NCBI RefSeq assembly: GCF_049898325.1
Contig: NZ_JAFCXL010000012.1
Coordinates: 112,847-176,846 of the forward strand
Source: JAFCUW01 sp049898325
GTDB taxonomy: Bacteria > Pseudomonadota > Gammaproteobacteria > Burkholderiales > Burkholderiaceae_D
DNA: 64,000 nucleotides
Direction of reading: 5' to 3'
The notes under the pieces were generated by a model that ran no database searches, was not told where the DNA came from, and saw nothing but the letters and a program-made list of their open reading frames with translations. The position numbers and the translations under genes were made by a program. Each line of letters begins with the position of its first letter. The stretch's first letter is position 1. Positions 36,604-46,273 of this stretch are shown here, one piece after another.

Positions 36604-36634
36604 AAAAAACCCGTCGCTGCGACGGGTTTTTTTT
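36604..36634 (+). terminator. Rho-independent terminator after the PEP-CTERM gene
   Basis: ACCCGTCGC and GCGACGGGT form a GC-rich stem with a very short loop, followed by eight T and preceded by six A, so it could act in both directions. Confidence 0.9.
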
Positions 36635-36714
36635 CGCCCGAAAATCCCCCCAAACTTGCCTGGTTACACTGAAAGCCGTGGTAGGCTGGCGCCACCGTCT
36701 TTTCCGGATATCAC

Positions 36715-37761
36715 ATGCCGCATTTTATTGAACAGCTGGCCGCCATCGGCGCCCTGGCGCCGTCGGCCGACAATTCGCAGGGCTGGCACATGGACTGGTC
36801 AGCCGACACGCTGGCACTGCGCCACATGTCCCGCCATGCGGGCACCAATGTGTTCGGCGCGCGCAGCCACGCTACCCTGCTGGGGGTCGGTGCGCTCGCG
36901 GAAAACCTCGACATGGCGCTGGTGGCGAATGGCGTGGGCGGGCAGTGGCAATGGCGTGCGGCGCCCGACGATACCTACGCGAGCTTGCGGCTCGAGTGCA
37001 TTCCAGCGTCGTTCACGGCGCCCGCCGGGCCGGCCGCGCGCCACACCAACCGCCTGCCCTACACGCGCGCCGCCTTGCCGGCGGCGCTGGTGGCCAGGCT
37101 GGCCGTCGATGTGCAAGGCGGCAACCGGATCACCGTCTTGCAGGATAAAGCGCAGCGCCAGGCGCTGGTCGACCTGGTGCAGGCTGCCTCAAGGGCGCGG
37201 TTTTGCGATCCCGCCTTGCACGCCTGGCTGTACGGCAGTCTGCGCCATACGCCGGAACAGGTGGCGCGCGGCGACGGCCTCGATATGGCCAGCCTGGGCC
37301 TGCCCCCGGGCGGCAAGGCGTTCATGGGGCTGATGTCGGACTGGTCGCGCATGAAGATACTCAACCGGCTGGGGGCGTACAAATTGCTGGCCAAGGCGGA
37401 AACCGGCCTGATTGGCGCGGCGCCGGCGCTGATGTGCGTGTCCGGACCGTCCGGCGACGCTGCAGTGATCGACGGTGGACGGCTGCTTAACCGGATCTGG
37501 ACGGGATTGAACCTGGAAGGGCTGGCGGTGCAGCCGTATTACGTGGTCAGTGACCAACTCAATCGCCTGCGCGAGGGCACCCTGGTGACGGGATTTGAGG
37601 CAGAAATGCGGACCGTCGAGGCGAAATTGCAGGCGCTGCTTGGCTTGCAGCCGGGCGAGATGCTGCACATGATTTTGCGGGTCGGCTATCCGCAGCGGAC
37701 GGCGGTGCGTTCGCGCCGCCTGCCCTTGTCGGCCGTGTATGGAGAAAGCGGCGACGCCTGA
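36715..37761 (+). CDS. Nitroreductase-like flavoprotein
   Basis: 348 aa. N-terminal APSADNSQGWHM matches the FMN-binding APSxxNxQPW element of nitroreductase-like enzymes, and the C-terminal LNRIWTGLNLEGLAVQP with MILRVGYP resembles the GxxxQNxxLxA and GYP-type ends. The middle is extended compared with a usual 200-aa nitroreductase. It converges with the ThiF gene, five bases from stop to stop. Flavin-dependent oxidation or reduction in a pathway with the neighbouring FeeM and ThiF proteins is plausible; the substrate is unknown. Confidence 0.72.
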   Translation: MPHFIEQLAAIGALAPSADNSQGWHMDWSADTLALRHMSRHAGTNVFGARSHATLLGVGALAENLDMALVANGVGGQWQWRAAPDDTYASLRLECIPASFTAPAGPAARHTNRLPYTRAALPAALVARLAVDVQGGNRITVLQDKAQRQALVDLVQAASRARFCDPALHAWLYGSLRHTPEQVARGDGLDMASLGLPPGGKAFMGLMSDWSRMKILNRLGAYKLLAKAETGLIGAAPALMCVSGPSGDAAVIDGGRLLNRIWTGLNLEGLAVQPYYVVSDQLNRLREGTLVTGFEAEMRTVEAKLQALLGLQPGEMLHMILRVGYPQRTAVRSRRLPLSAVYGESGDA

Positions 37762-37766
37762 GCCGC

Positions 37767-38669
37767 TCAGGCGTCCGGCGCGCCAGCCAGCTGGCGCTTG
37801 CCGATCGCAATCATCAGGGCATGCAGGGGATTACGGTTGCCCAGCGGGCGCCAGGTCAGGGCCATGCGGTTGCGGTAGGCGTCGAACTGCATGCCGTGCG
37901 GCGCCGCGCGCACCTTGCCGCGGCCGAGGAGAATCTTGAGCGCCTCGGTGGCCGCCACGCCGGCACAAATCTGGCACGCCATGATGGTTGACGGGCCCTT
38001 CCGCTGGTGAAAACTGACGCTGGACGGGTCAACCAGGTAGGGGCGGTGCAGGCCGGCCGGCGCCAGCCCCACCACGAAGCGCACAGCCTTCTCGAGGTCG
38101 CTGCGCTGGCCCCATTGAAAATACTCCTCGAAGGTCATTTTGCCGGGCATGAAGTTGAGCAGGGCGGCGCCCATGCCCAGCGGCGCCACCGTGGTGGCGG
38201 GGATGCCCAACTGGGCGCATAGCGCAAATGTTTGCTGGCGGATGTCGAAGGCAAAGAAATCGAGGCCGTCGATGTACAGGTCGACTCCCTCAAGGAAGGC
38301 ATGCAGATTGTCCTTGTTAATGCCCATCGGGAATATCTTGATGTCCGCGCCGGGATTGATCTCGCGCGCCATCTGCGCCATCACCTCGACCTTGGGGGCA
38401 CCGATGGTGCTCATGTTGGCGCCGACCTGGCGGTTGAAATTGGCGATATCAAAATTGTCGAAATCGGCGATGTGGAAGGCGCCGATGCCCAGCCGCGCCA
38501 GGGTCAGCAAGTGCACCCCGCCCACCCCGCCGCCGCCGGCGATGGCCACCCGCTTGCCGCGCAGGGCGGCCTGCTCTTCATGGGTGACCCAGCCGATATT
38601 ACGGGCGAATGCCGATTCGTAGTGGAAGGCGCGGGCGGACGCGGCGGCGGAAGGAGCGGGTATTGTCAT
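37767..38669 (-). CDS. ThiF/MoeB/E1-like adenylyltransferase
   Basis: 300 aa Rossmann-fold activating enzyme. ATP-binding GGGGVGG at 45-51, DFDNFD at 69-74, FNRQ at 78-81 and Lys93 (APKVEVM) are all present. The CxxC pairs that bind zinc in many relatives are missing; only one CQIC is seen near 230. Such stand-alone E1-like proteins adenylate a C-terminal carboxylate of a peptide or small protein, or act in natural product pathways. It lies beside FeeM-like and nitroreductase-like genes. It is not a thiamine or molybdopterin enzyme by context. Confidence 0.85.
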   Translation of the reverse strand: MTIPAPSAAASARAFHYESAFARNIGWVTHEEQAALRGKRVAIAGGGGVGGVHLLTLARLGIGAFHIADFDNFDIANFNRQVGANMSTIGAPKVEVMAQMAREINPGADIKIFPMGINKDNLHAFLEGVDLYIDGLDFFAFDIRQQTFALCAQLGIPATTVAPLGMGAALLNFMPGKMTFEEYFQWGQRSDLEKAVRFVVGLAPAGLHRPYLVDPSSVSFHQRKGPSTIMACQICAGVAATEALKILLGRGKVRAAPHGMQFDAYRNRMALTWRPLGNRNPLHALMIAIGKRQLAGAPDA

Positions 38670-38712
38670 ATTGCAATACTATCATGAAGCGCAGCATGCG
38701 CCGCGTGCAGAG

Positions 38713-39519
38713 CTAGTTTTCCAGCGGGCCCTTGTCGGGATGCGAATCGTCCACTTTCATCAAGCGGGCGATGATGCCGTGCTCCTCGCGTGGCGAAAAG
38801 AAATACGGATAGAAGGAACGGTCGGTGGTGCCGCTGCTGAACGTGCCGCCGTGGCGGGCGATCTGTTCGGTCACGTAGTCCAGATTCACGCGCAGCAGGT
38901 AGGCGGGGGCGTTGACGCGGGGGTTGGTGCGCACTTCGGTCTCACGCACGAATCCGAGCATGTGCTCGTAGAAGCGGCGATGGCGTGGATTGACCTCGAT
39001 CATGATATCGGTGCAATGATTGATATCGCGCGCGTAGATGACGGCCAGGTGGAACAGGTTGGCCAGCGCGGTTTTTGAGCGCACATTGGTGTCAAAAGCG
39101 AACTTGGTGAATTCGCAAAGGCGGGCGCCGCGTTCGCGGTGCGCGTCGAGTTCCGGCTTGAAAATCTGGTCGGCGGCCAGGCCGATGGGCGAATCGATAC
39201 CAATGGTCAAGGTGCCCACGGTTTCGCCCTGATCGGCGGCGGTCAGGGTGATGCGGTTCGGATCATCGTTCAATTGGTGGGTGCCGGCATAGCCGCGCCA
39301 AGCATACATTTTGCTGATCAACATGCTTGCCGAGTTACGGCCGGCAGCAGTATCGGTCAAGCGAATGCCATACTTGTCCTGGTTCACTATTACGTCCTCG
39401 TATTCGCAGGACAACATCTTAGCGCGTTTCTCCGCGTCACTGTCACTCGATTCGGCCGCGTCCTTACGAATACTTACATCTGTTACGACCGCTTCAATTT
39501 CGCCCGGTTCCTTGCTCAT
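38713..39519 (-). CDS. FeeM-like N-acyl amino acid synthase, exosortase-associated type
   Basis: 268 aa from ATG 39519, preceded by GGGAG. The GNAT-like FeeM core is visible: YGIRLTD, ITLTAADQGETVGTLTIGID, ARLCEFTKFAFD, NLFHLAVIYARD, MIEVNPRHRRFYEHMLGF. FeeM enzymes join a fatty acyl group from acyl carrier protein to an amino acid such as tyrosine. A related family occurs next to exosortase systems (TIGR03694 type). It is transcribed ahead of the ThiF gene (43-base gap) and behind PrsT. The product may be an N-acyl amino acid signal or a building block of the envelope. Confidence 0.82.
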   Translation of the reverse strand: MSKEPGEIEAVVTDVSIRKDAAESSDSDAEKRAKMLSCEYEDVIVNQDKYGIRLTDTAAGRNSASMLISKMYAWRGYAGTHQLNDDPNRITLTAADQGETVGTLTIGIDSPIGLAADQIFKPELDAHRERGARLCEFTKFAFDTNVRSKTALANLFHLAVIYARDINHCTDIMIEVNPRHRRFYEHMLGFVRETEVRTNPRVNAPAYLLRVNLDYVTEQIARHGGTFSSGTTDRSFYPYFFSPREEHGIIARLMKVDDSHPDKGPLEN

Positions 39520-39632
39520 TTTGCTCTCCCAAGCTGTGTCCTCAGCGGACAAGCGGAACGCGATCCGGTTTGCGTCCCTGCTGCAATGTACCGAGTGCTT
39601 GCTCCGGCTACTACATAATTAACGTCAGGCAA

Positions 39633-42413
39633 TTACAAAGTCTTGAGCAGCGCTTTCGCTTCTTCCGACTGGGAAAACGGCGCGCCGGCCAAGGCCTTGT
39701 CGAGTTCGACGCGGGCCGCTTTCTTGTCGCCGGACTTTGCCAGCAGCACTGCCAGGTGATAGCGCAGTTCGCTTGCATTCGGGCTGACCTTGACGGCTTT
39801 CTGCAGCAGCGGCAGTGCCTTGACGCTGTCACCTTGCTCGGCCAGCATCCAGCCCAGAGTGTCGAGCACCGCGCCCGATTCCGGCGCCAGCTTGACGGCC
39901 CGTTCGGCGGTGGCCAGCGCGCGCGGATCTTTGACCTGCTGGTAGGCCCAGGCCAGATTGTTGGCGACCATGGCGTCGTTGGGCAGCAGTCTCTGCACTG
40001 ACTCGAATTGGGCGATGGCACCCTTGTAATCTTTCTTGACGAGCAAAGTTTCGCCCCGGTACATCGCAATCGTCGTATCGTTCGGATGACTGGCCAGCCA
40101 TGCGGCGGCCTTGGTATCCGCTTCAGCGCTCTTGCCTGCGGCGGTCAGTCCGCCGAGGTACTTGATCATGCTGGCGCCCGTGTTGGACAGGATATGCGCT
40201 TGTTCGTAGGACTTCGCGGCCAGGTCGTATTTCTTCTGCGCGCTCATCAGGTCGCCTTCTACGGCAAATCCCAGCGGCGACTTCGGCGAAGATTTTTGGA
40301 TCGCGCGGGCCAGCGTCAAGGCCTCGTCGGGCTTGTTGGTGGCCATCGCCATTTCGATCTGGGCCAAGCGGACCCGCTCGTTATTCGGCTCCAGCGCCAG
40401 CGCGCGTTTCAGGTCGTCATTGGCGGCAGTGGGGTTGTTCAGTTGCATGTGCACGGCGGCCAGGCGCAACTGGGTGGCGGCCGACTTGGGCATCATGCCG
40501 GCCAGCTTGCTATAGCTCTCGAGGGCGCCGGAAGGGTCCTTGTTGGCCATCTGCGCCTGGCCAAGCGTGTCGAGCAGGTCTGGATTGGCGGGATTGGCCG
40601 ATTGCAGCTTGCGTGCCAGGAGCAGGCCCTTCGGTGCCATGTTGTAGCGCAGATAAAAACTGGCCAGTTCGCGCCCGGCTTTGAGGTCATCCGGATTGTC
40701 GGCGACGGCCTTTTCGGCCCACTTGGTCGCCTCAGGAACATTGTTCTGGCTCAAGAAAAGGGCTGCGAGGGCCAGCGGTGCGTCGGTGCCCTTGTTCTTT
40801 TCGCTAAATGCCGTCAGGCGGACCTTGGCGGCGTCCGGCTTTTTCTCGACCATGTCCATGCGCGCGAGGTTCATCACCGGACCGAACAGGCCGGCCTTCA
40901 AGCTCGCGGCCTTTTCAAAGCTGGCACGAGCGCTGGCCATATCTCCCTTGGCCAGCATGGTGCCACCCTGCAGGTTGTACATCTCGGCATTGTCGGGATG
41001 GGCGGCCACCAGCGCCTTGGCGGCGACCAGCGCCTTGTCGTAGTGTTTGAGCGCCAGTTCGCTGCGCACGAGGGCGACGCCGGCCTGCTCCGATTTCGGA
41101 TCGAGGGCGGTGGCTTTCTCCAGTTCGCTCAGACCTTGTTCCTGGTTGCCCTGGGCCAGCATCGACAGGCCCAGCGAGGTGCGCAGCGACGCCGCCTTCG
41201 GGTCGAGCGTCGTGGCTTTTTCGAAGTACTGGGTGGCCTTGGCAAACTCCTGCGAGCGCAACGACGATTCGCCGGCCAGCGCCATGATCTGGGCGTCATC
41301 GCTGCCGTTTTGCAGCAGCGGCGCCAGGGTCGCGCTGGCGTCGGCGGGCTGGGCCGAGCGCAACTGGGTTTGCGCCAGCAGCTTGCGCGCGTAGACATTG
41401 CCTGGCACGGCATTGAGATAGGCACTCAGGTGCTGCTCGGCCAGGCTGAAGGAGCCCATGTTCAGTTCGATGGCACCGGCCAGCAGCATCGACGGCAGGT
41501 GGCCCGGTGCTTTGCTCAGCACTTTCTGCACGTTGTCATTGGCGGCGGTGAAGTTGTTTTGCGAGAACTCGAGCACGGCTTGCGAGTACAGCGGTGGCAA
41601 GCCGTTCGGTGCGATCTTGCGGGCGGCATCGATATCGGCCTTGGCCAGATCATATTTTTTGTTGGTCATGTAGACATTGGCGCGCTCGAGCAGTGCCGAC
41701 GTCATGTCCGGCTTGGCGGCGATGGCCTGGGAGAAGGCGCTGATCGCTTCGTCGCTCTTGTTCTGCGAGCGCAGCAAGTTGCCCTTGAAGAGGTAGGCAT
41801 CGGCATCCTTCGGATTGGCGGCAATCGCCTGATCGATCAGTTTGCCGGCGCCGTCGAAGTCCTTGCCGATGGCCGCCAGGCGGGCCATGCCGATCAACGC
41901 TTCGGATTGTCCGGGGACAATGGCGATGGCCGCCTGGTAAGCCTGCTTGGCCTTGTCCGGCATGGTGAGCGTCAGGTAGGCGTCGCCGCGGATGGCCAGC
42001 ACGCTGGCGTCCTTGCCTTCGGCCATGGCGGCGGTGGCATCGAGCGCTTTTTGGCCCTGGCCCTGCAGCACCAGCGCGCGCGCCAGCACCGGCACGGTGC
42101 GCGCGCCGTCGATTTTCAGTTCGCCGGCCTTGCGCGCTTCTTTTTCGGCCGACACCGGGTCGCCCATTTTCAGGTACAGCGCCGCCAGCCGGATGCGCAC
42201 TTCGCCGTCTTCGGGGGCCTTGGCGACGGCGTTTTTCAGCTGAATCAGGGCGGCTTTTGTATCGCCCTTGGTTTCGTAGCTTTGCGCTTCGCTCATCAGC
42301 GATGCCGCCGTTTCGGTTTTGCTGCACGCTCCCAGCCCGGCCGCCAGCAGCAAGGATGAGACGATCAGGGAGGCGCTGACGGCCCGTTGAGTTACACGAC
42401 GCGACATAAACAA
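39633..42413 (-). CDS. prsT: XrtA/PEP-CTERM system TPR-repeat lipoprotein PrsT
   Basis: 926 aa. The lipoprotein signal ends AAGLGAC with the acylated Cys30 (counted from the first ATG; ATG 42407 is an alternative start). The rest is about twenty tetratricopeptide repeats, e.g. GDTKAALIQLKNAVAKAPEDGE and repeated A-x-x-P motifs. It matches the PEP_TPR_lipo family (TIGR02917). PrsT is a constant partner of exosortase A EPS loci and probably scaffolds the periplasmic export complex. It is followed by the FeeM gene with a 113-base gap and no visible terminator, so they may be co-transcribed. Confidence 0.93.
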   Translation of the reverse strand: MFMSRRVTQRAVSASLIVSSLLLAAGLGACSKTETAASLMSEAQSYETKGDTKAALIQLKNAVAKAPEDGEVRIRLAALYLKMGDPVSAEKEARKAGELKIDGARTVPVLARALVLQGQGQKALDATAAMAEGKDASVLAIRGDAYLTLTMPDKAKQAYQAAIAIVPGQSEALIGMARLAAIGKDFDGAGKLIDQAIAANPKDADAYLFKGNLLRSQNKSDEAISAFSQAIAAKPDMTSALLERANVYMTNKKYDLAKADIDAARKIAPNGLPPLYSQAVLEFSQNNFTAANDNVQKVLSKAPGHLPSMLLAGAIELNMGSFSLAEQHLSAYLNAVPGNVYARKLLAQTQLRSAQPADASATLAPLLQNGSDDAQIMALAGESSLRSQEFAKATQYFEKATTLDPKAASLRTSLGLSMLAQGNQEQGLSELEKATALDPKSEQAGVALVRSELALKHYDKALVAAKALVAAHPDNAEMYNLQGGTMLAKGDMASARASFEKAASLKAGLFGPVMNLARMDMVEKKPDAAKVRLTAFSEKNKGTDAPLALAALFLSQNNVPEATKWAEKAVADNPDDLKAGRELASFYLRYNMAPKGLLLARKLQSANPANPDLLDTLGQAQMANKDPSGALESYSKLAGMMPKSAATQLRLAAVHMQLNNPTAANDDLKRALALEPNNERVRLAQIEMAMATNKPDEALTLARAIQKSSPKSPLGFAVEGDLMSAQKKYDLAAKSYEQAHILSNTGASMIKYLGGLTAAGKSAEADTKAAAWLASHPNDTTIAMYRGETLLVKKDYKGAIAQFESVQRLLPNDAMVANNLAWAYQQVKDPRALATAERAVKLAPESGAVLDTLGWMLAEQGDSVKALPLLQKAVKVSPNASELRYHLAVLLAKSGDKKAARVELDKALAGAPFSQSEEAKALLKTL

Positions 42414-42569
42414 TCCTTGTTGTATGGGCTGCGGCGCAGGCCGCGGCGGAATCAGGCTAATATTTCTCGGAGGTTAATAATACCTCAAGGAACCCTTTAT
42501 TTCCTCAACATTGTCGCTGTGTTGCAATTTGGTCGAGCGGGGCGGACTGCGCCGCTGCGCCAGTCGGAC

Positions 42570-42878
42570 TCAGGCGCCCCGCTCGCGCAAGCGGCTCAGT
42601 AGCGCCTCGACACTGTCGCCCACCGGCAAGCCGTGACGGCGTAACAATTGCAGATGCAAGACGAGGTTTTCCAGCACCAGCTTGGCTGACACCGCCAGCA
42701 GTGTCAGCAGGCGGTCTTCCGTGCTGAACGTGTCCATGGCCGTGGCCATGTCGCACAGGTGGCCGGCAACGAGCGCGCGCAGTTCGTGTTCGTCGAACGG
42801 CAAATCGGCGAAGTCGATGGGGTCTTGCTGCTCGACTTCGTGCATCAGGGCAGCAAGTTGTTCCGGCTTGATGGGCAT
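42570..42878 (-). CDS. Small acidic protein of unknown function
   Basis: 102 aa, preceded by GAGG seven bases from ATG 42878. It is mostly helical and acidic at the N-terminus (HEVEQQDPIDFADLPFDEHEL), then amphipathic helices, ending in RLRERGA. There is no signal peptide or known motif. An overlapping frame (42505-42885) is arginine/proline-rich and looks non-coding. It lies between IcmF and PrsT, on the same strand as both. Confidence 0.65.
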   Translation of the reverse strand: MPIKPEQLAALMHEVEQQDPIDFADLPFDEHELRALVAGHLCDMATAMDTFSTEDRLLTLLAVSAKLVLENLVLHLQLLRRHGLPVGDSVEALLSRLRERGA

Positions 42879-42926
42879 GGGGCAACCTCGGTCATGGAGC
42901 GCGCTTTCATTGTAGGCCGACGGACG

Positions 42927-42953
42927 AAAAAAAGCCGGTCACACGGACCGGCC
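42927..42953 (-). terminator. Terminator downstream of icmF
   Basis: On the minus strand GCCGGTC and GACCGGC form a stem with a four- to five-base loop, followed by seven T. It ends the icmF transcript. Confidence 0.85.
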
Positions 42954-42976
42954 CCGGACCGGCTGTTGTTGGCGCT

Positions 42977-45900
42977 TTACATATTGCGGCGGTACTGGCC
43001 GCCCACTTCGAACAGGGCGGTGGTGATCTGCCCCAGCGAGCACACGCGCACCGCGTCCATCAGTTGTTCGAACACATTGGCGTTGTCGATGGCCGCCTGT
43101 TGCAGGGCCGCCAGTGCCGCTGGCGCGGCGCTGGCGTGTTGCTGGTGGAATTGCTCCAGGCGGGCCAACTGCGACTGCTTTTCATCGTCGGTGGAACGGG
43201 CCAGTTCGATCTGCTGGACCGCGCCCGTCGATTTCGGATTTCTGAACGTGTTCACGCCGATGATGGGCAGGGTGCCGTCGTGTTTCTGGTGTTCGTACAA
43301 CATCGACTCTTCCTGGATCTTGCCGCGCTGATAGCCCGTTTCCATGGCGCCCAGCACACCGCCCCGTTCGGCGATGCGTTCGAATTCCTGCAGCACCGCT
43401 TCTTCGACCAGGTCGGTGAGCTGGTCGATGATGAAGGCGCCCTGATTGGGGTTTTCGTTCTTCGACAGGCCCCACTCGCGGTTGATGATCAGCTGAATGG
43501 CCAGGGCCCGGCGCACCGATTCGTCCGTCGGCGTGGTGATCGCTTCGTCGTAGGCGTTGGTGTGCAGCGAATTGCAGTTGTCGTAGATGGCGATCAGGGC
43601 CTGCAAGGTGGTGCGGATGTCGTTGAAGTCGATTTCCTGGGCGTGCAGCGAGCGGCCCGACGTTTGCACGTGGTACTTGAGTTTCTGGCTGCGGTCGTTG
43701 GCGCCGTACTTGTCGCGCATGGCCACCGCCCACAGGCGGCGGGCGACCCGGCCCAGCACCGTGTATTCGGGGTCCATGCCGTTGCTGAAGAAGAAAGACA
43801 GGTTCGGCGCGAAGTCGTCGATGTGCATGCCGCGCGCGAGATACGCTTCGACAAACGTGAAGCCGTTCGACAAGGTGAACGCCAGCTGCGAGATGGGATT
43901 GGCGCCCGCTTCGGCGATGTGATAGCCGGAGATCGACACCGAGTAAAAATTGCGCACCTGGTGGTGCACAAAATATTCCTGGATGTCGCCCATCACCTTG
44001 AGCGAAAACTCAGTGGAGAAGATGCAGGTGTTCTGGCCCTGGTCTTCTTTCAGGATGTCGGCCTGGACGGTGCCGCGCACGTTGGCCAGCACCCAGGCGC
44101 GGATCTTGGCCGCTTCGTCGGCGCTGGGCTGACGCCCGTTGTCGGCGACGAACTGGTCGAGTTGCTGGTCGATGGCGGTGTTCATGAACATCGCCAGGAT
44201 GGTCGGTGCCGGGCCGTTGATGGTCATCGAGACGGAGGTGGACGGGCTGCACAAATTAAAACCGTCGTACAACACTTTCATGTCGTCCAGGGTGGCAATC
44301 GATACCCCGGAATTGCCCACCTTGCCGTAGATATCGGGGCGCACGGCGGGGTCGGCGCCGTACAGGGTGACGGAGTCGAAGGCGGTGGAGAGGCGCTTGG
44401 CATCCATCCCCGTCGAGACCAGCTTGAAGCGGCGGTTGGTGCGGAAGGCGTCGCCTTCGCCGGCGAACATGCGGGTGGGGTCTTCGCCCTCGCGCTTGAA
44501 GGCGAACACGCCGGCGGTGAACGGGAACGAACCGGGCACGTTTTCCAGCATCAGGAATTTGAGCACTTCGCCGTGGTCTTCGTAGGTGGGCAGCACCACC
44601 TTGCGGATGACGGTGCCGGACAAGGTGTGCTGGACCAGGCGGGTGCGGATTTCCTTGTCGCGAATTTTGACGACGTAATCGTCGCCCGCGTAGGCGGCCT
44701 GCAGGTCCGGCCACTGGGCCAGCAGTTTTTTGGCGCCGGCGTCCATGGCGGCATCGCGTTCGCCGATCAGCTCATCGAAGTCGGCGCTCTTGCCGGCGGC
44801 GGCGAGCATGCGGCGGCTTTCGGTGAGCTGCTGGCGTTCGCGCGCCAGCCGCACCTGCTTGCGCGTGTGCTGGTGGTAGCCGCGCACGGTGTCGGCGATT
44901 TCAGCGAGGTAGCGCGCGCGGCCCGGCGGCACGATGACGTGCCTGGTGCTGGAGTGGCGCGCCTGGACGATCGCCAGTTTGCCCGGCTGCACGTGCAAGC
45001 CCAGTTCGGCCAGGCGCGGCAGCAAGCCCTGGTAGAGGGCGGTGACGCCGTCGTCATTGAAGCGCGAGGCCTGGGTGCCGTACACGGGCATCTGCTCGGG
45101 CGCGGTGCTCCACAGTTCGCGGTTGCGCTGGTACTGCTTGGCGACATCGCGCAAGGCATCCTGGGCGCCCTTGCGGTCGAACTTGTTGATGGCAATGAAA
45201 TCGGCGAAATCGAGCATGTCGATTTTTTCCAACTGCGAGGCGGCGCCGAATTCGGGCGTCATGACGTACATCGACAGGCCCACATGGGGCACGATGGCGG
45301 CGTCGCCCTGGCCGATGCCGGACGTTTCGACGATCACCAGGTCGAAGCCGGCCACCTTGCAGGCGGCGATCACTTCGGGCAGCGCGGACGAGATCTCCTT
45401 GCCCGCTTCGCGGGTGGCCAGCGAGCGCATGAACACACGCGCCTGGCCGTTCCACGGGTTGATGGCATTCATGCGAATGCGGTCGCCCAGCAGGGCGCCG
45501 CCGGACTTGCGGCGCGACGGGTCGATCGAGATGATGGCGATGTTCAGGGCGTCGCCCTGGTCCATGCGGATCCGGCGTACCAGTTCGTCGGTGAGCGAGG
45601 ATTTGCCGGCGCCGCCCGTGCCGGTGATGCCCAGCGTGGGCACGGCGAGCGTGGCGGCGCTGTCGAGCAGTTGCTGGCGCAGGGCCGGCGCCGCCTTGCC
45701 GTTTTCCAGCGCCGTGATCAGTTGCGCCAGCGGGCGGTGGCGGCTGGCAATGTCGCCCGTCTGCAGGGGCGTCAGGCTGGTCGGGGAATAGGTCGACAGG
45801 TCGATGTCGCAGGCGTGCACCATCGATTCGATCATCCCGACCAGGCCCATGCGCTGACCGTCTTCCGGGCTGAAAATCTTGCTCACGCCGTAGGCATGCA

Positions 45901-46273
45901 GTTCGGCGATTTCGCTGGGCACAATGACCCCGCCGCCGCCGCCGAACACTTTGATGTGGGCGCCGCCGCGCTCGCGCAGCAGGTCGATCATGTACTTGAA
46001 ATACTCGACGTGGCCACCCTGGTAGCTGGAAATGGCGATGCCCTGCACGTCTTCGGCCAGCGCCGCCGTGACGACCTCGTCGACCGAGCGGTTGTGCCCC
46101 AGGTGGACCACTTCGACGCCGTTCGACTGCAGGATGCGGCGCATGATGTTGATCGAGGCGTCATGGCCGTCGAACAACGAGGCGGCGGTGACGAAGCGCA
46201 CCTTGTTGGCCAGTTTCGGCGCAGCGGCGGCGGCTGGGGTATGCAGGGTGGCGGCGGTCGTGATGTCGTTCAT
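42977..46273 (-). CDS. icmF: Fused isobutyryl-CoA mutase IcmF
   Basis: 1098 aa, adenosylcobalamin-dependent. The N-terminal B12-binding domain (about 25-155) has the DGHD motif with cobalt-ligating His37 and a glycine run GGGGGV near 111. A MeaI-like G-protein chaperone follows (P-loop GTGGAGKSS at 218-226). The mutase catalytic domain starts near 540 and includes RPDIYGKVGNSGVS. It interconverts isobutyryl-CoA and butyryl-CoA and can act on isovaleryl-CoA. It is a single-gene transcript: operator-like palindrome before, terminator after. The length matches the family. Confidence 0.95.
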   Translation of the reverse strand: MNDITTAATLHTPAAAAAPKLANKVRFVTAASLFDGHDASINIMRRILQSNGVEVVHLGHNRSVDEVVTAALAEDVQGIAISSYQGGHVEYFKYMIDLLRERGGAHIKVFGGGGGVIVPSEIAELHAYGVSKIFSPEDGQRMGLVGMIESMVHACDIDLSTYSPTSLTPLQTGDIASRHRPLAQLITALENGKAAPALRQQLLDSAATLAVPTLGITGTGGAGKSSLTDELVRRIRMDQGDALNIAIISIDPSRRKSGGALLGDRIRMNAINPWNGQARVFMRSLATREAGKEISSALPEVIAACKVAGFDLVIVETSGIGQGDAAIVPHVGLSMYVMTPEFGAASQLEKIDMLDFADFIAINKFDRKGAQDALRDVAKQYQRNRELWSTAPEQMPVYGTQASRFNDDGVTALYQGLLPRLAELGLHVQPGKLAIVQARHSSTRHVIVPPGRARYLAEIADTVRGYHQHTRKQVRLARERQQLTESRRMLAAAGKSADFDELIGERDAAMDAGAKKLLAQWPDLQAAYAGDDYVVKIRDKEIRTRLVQHTLSGTVIRKVVLPTYEDHGEVLKFLMLENVPGSFPFTAGVFAFKREGEDPTRMFAGEGDAFRTNRRFKLVSTGMDAKRLSTAFDSVTLYGADPAVRPDIYGKVGNSGVSIATLDDMKVLYDGFNLCSPSTSVSMTINGPAPTILAMFMNTAIDQQLDQFVADNGRQPSADEAAKIRAWVLANVRGTVQADILKEDQGQNTCIFSTEFSLKVMGDIQEYFVHHQVRNFYSVSISGYHIAEAGANPISQLAFTLSNGFTFVEAYLARGMHIDDFAPNLSFFFSNGMDPEYTVLGRVARRLWAVAMRDKYGANDRSQKLKYHVQTSGRSLHAQEIDFNDIRTTLQALIAIYDNCNSLHTNAYDEAITTPTDESVRRALAIQLIINREWGLSKNENPNQGAFIIDQLTDLVEEAVLQEFERIAERGGVLGAMETGYQRGKIQEESMLYEHQKHDGTLPIIGVNTFRNPKSTGAVQQIELARSTDDEKQSQLARLEQFHQQHASAAPAALAALQQAAIDNANVFEQLMDAVRVCSLGQITTALFEVGGQYRRNM

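Noticed and set aside
40008..42359. 783-codon open frame antisense to prsT
   Set aside because: Same codon-bias artefact; composition is low-complexity and the opposite strand has clear TPRs and a lipobox.
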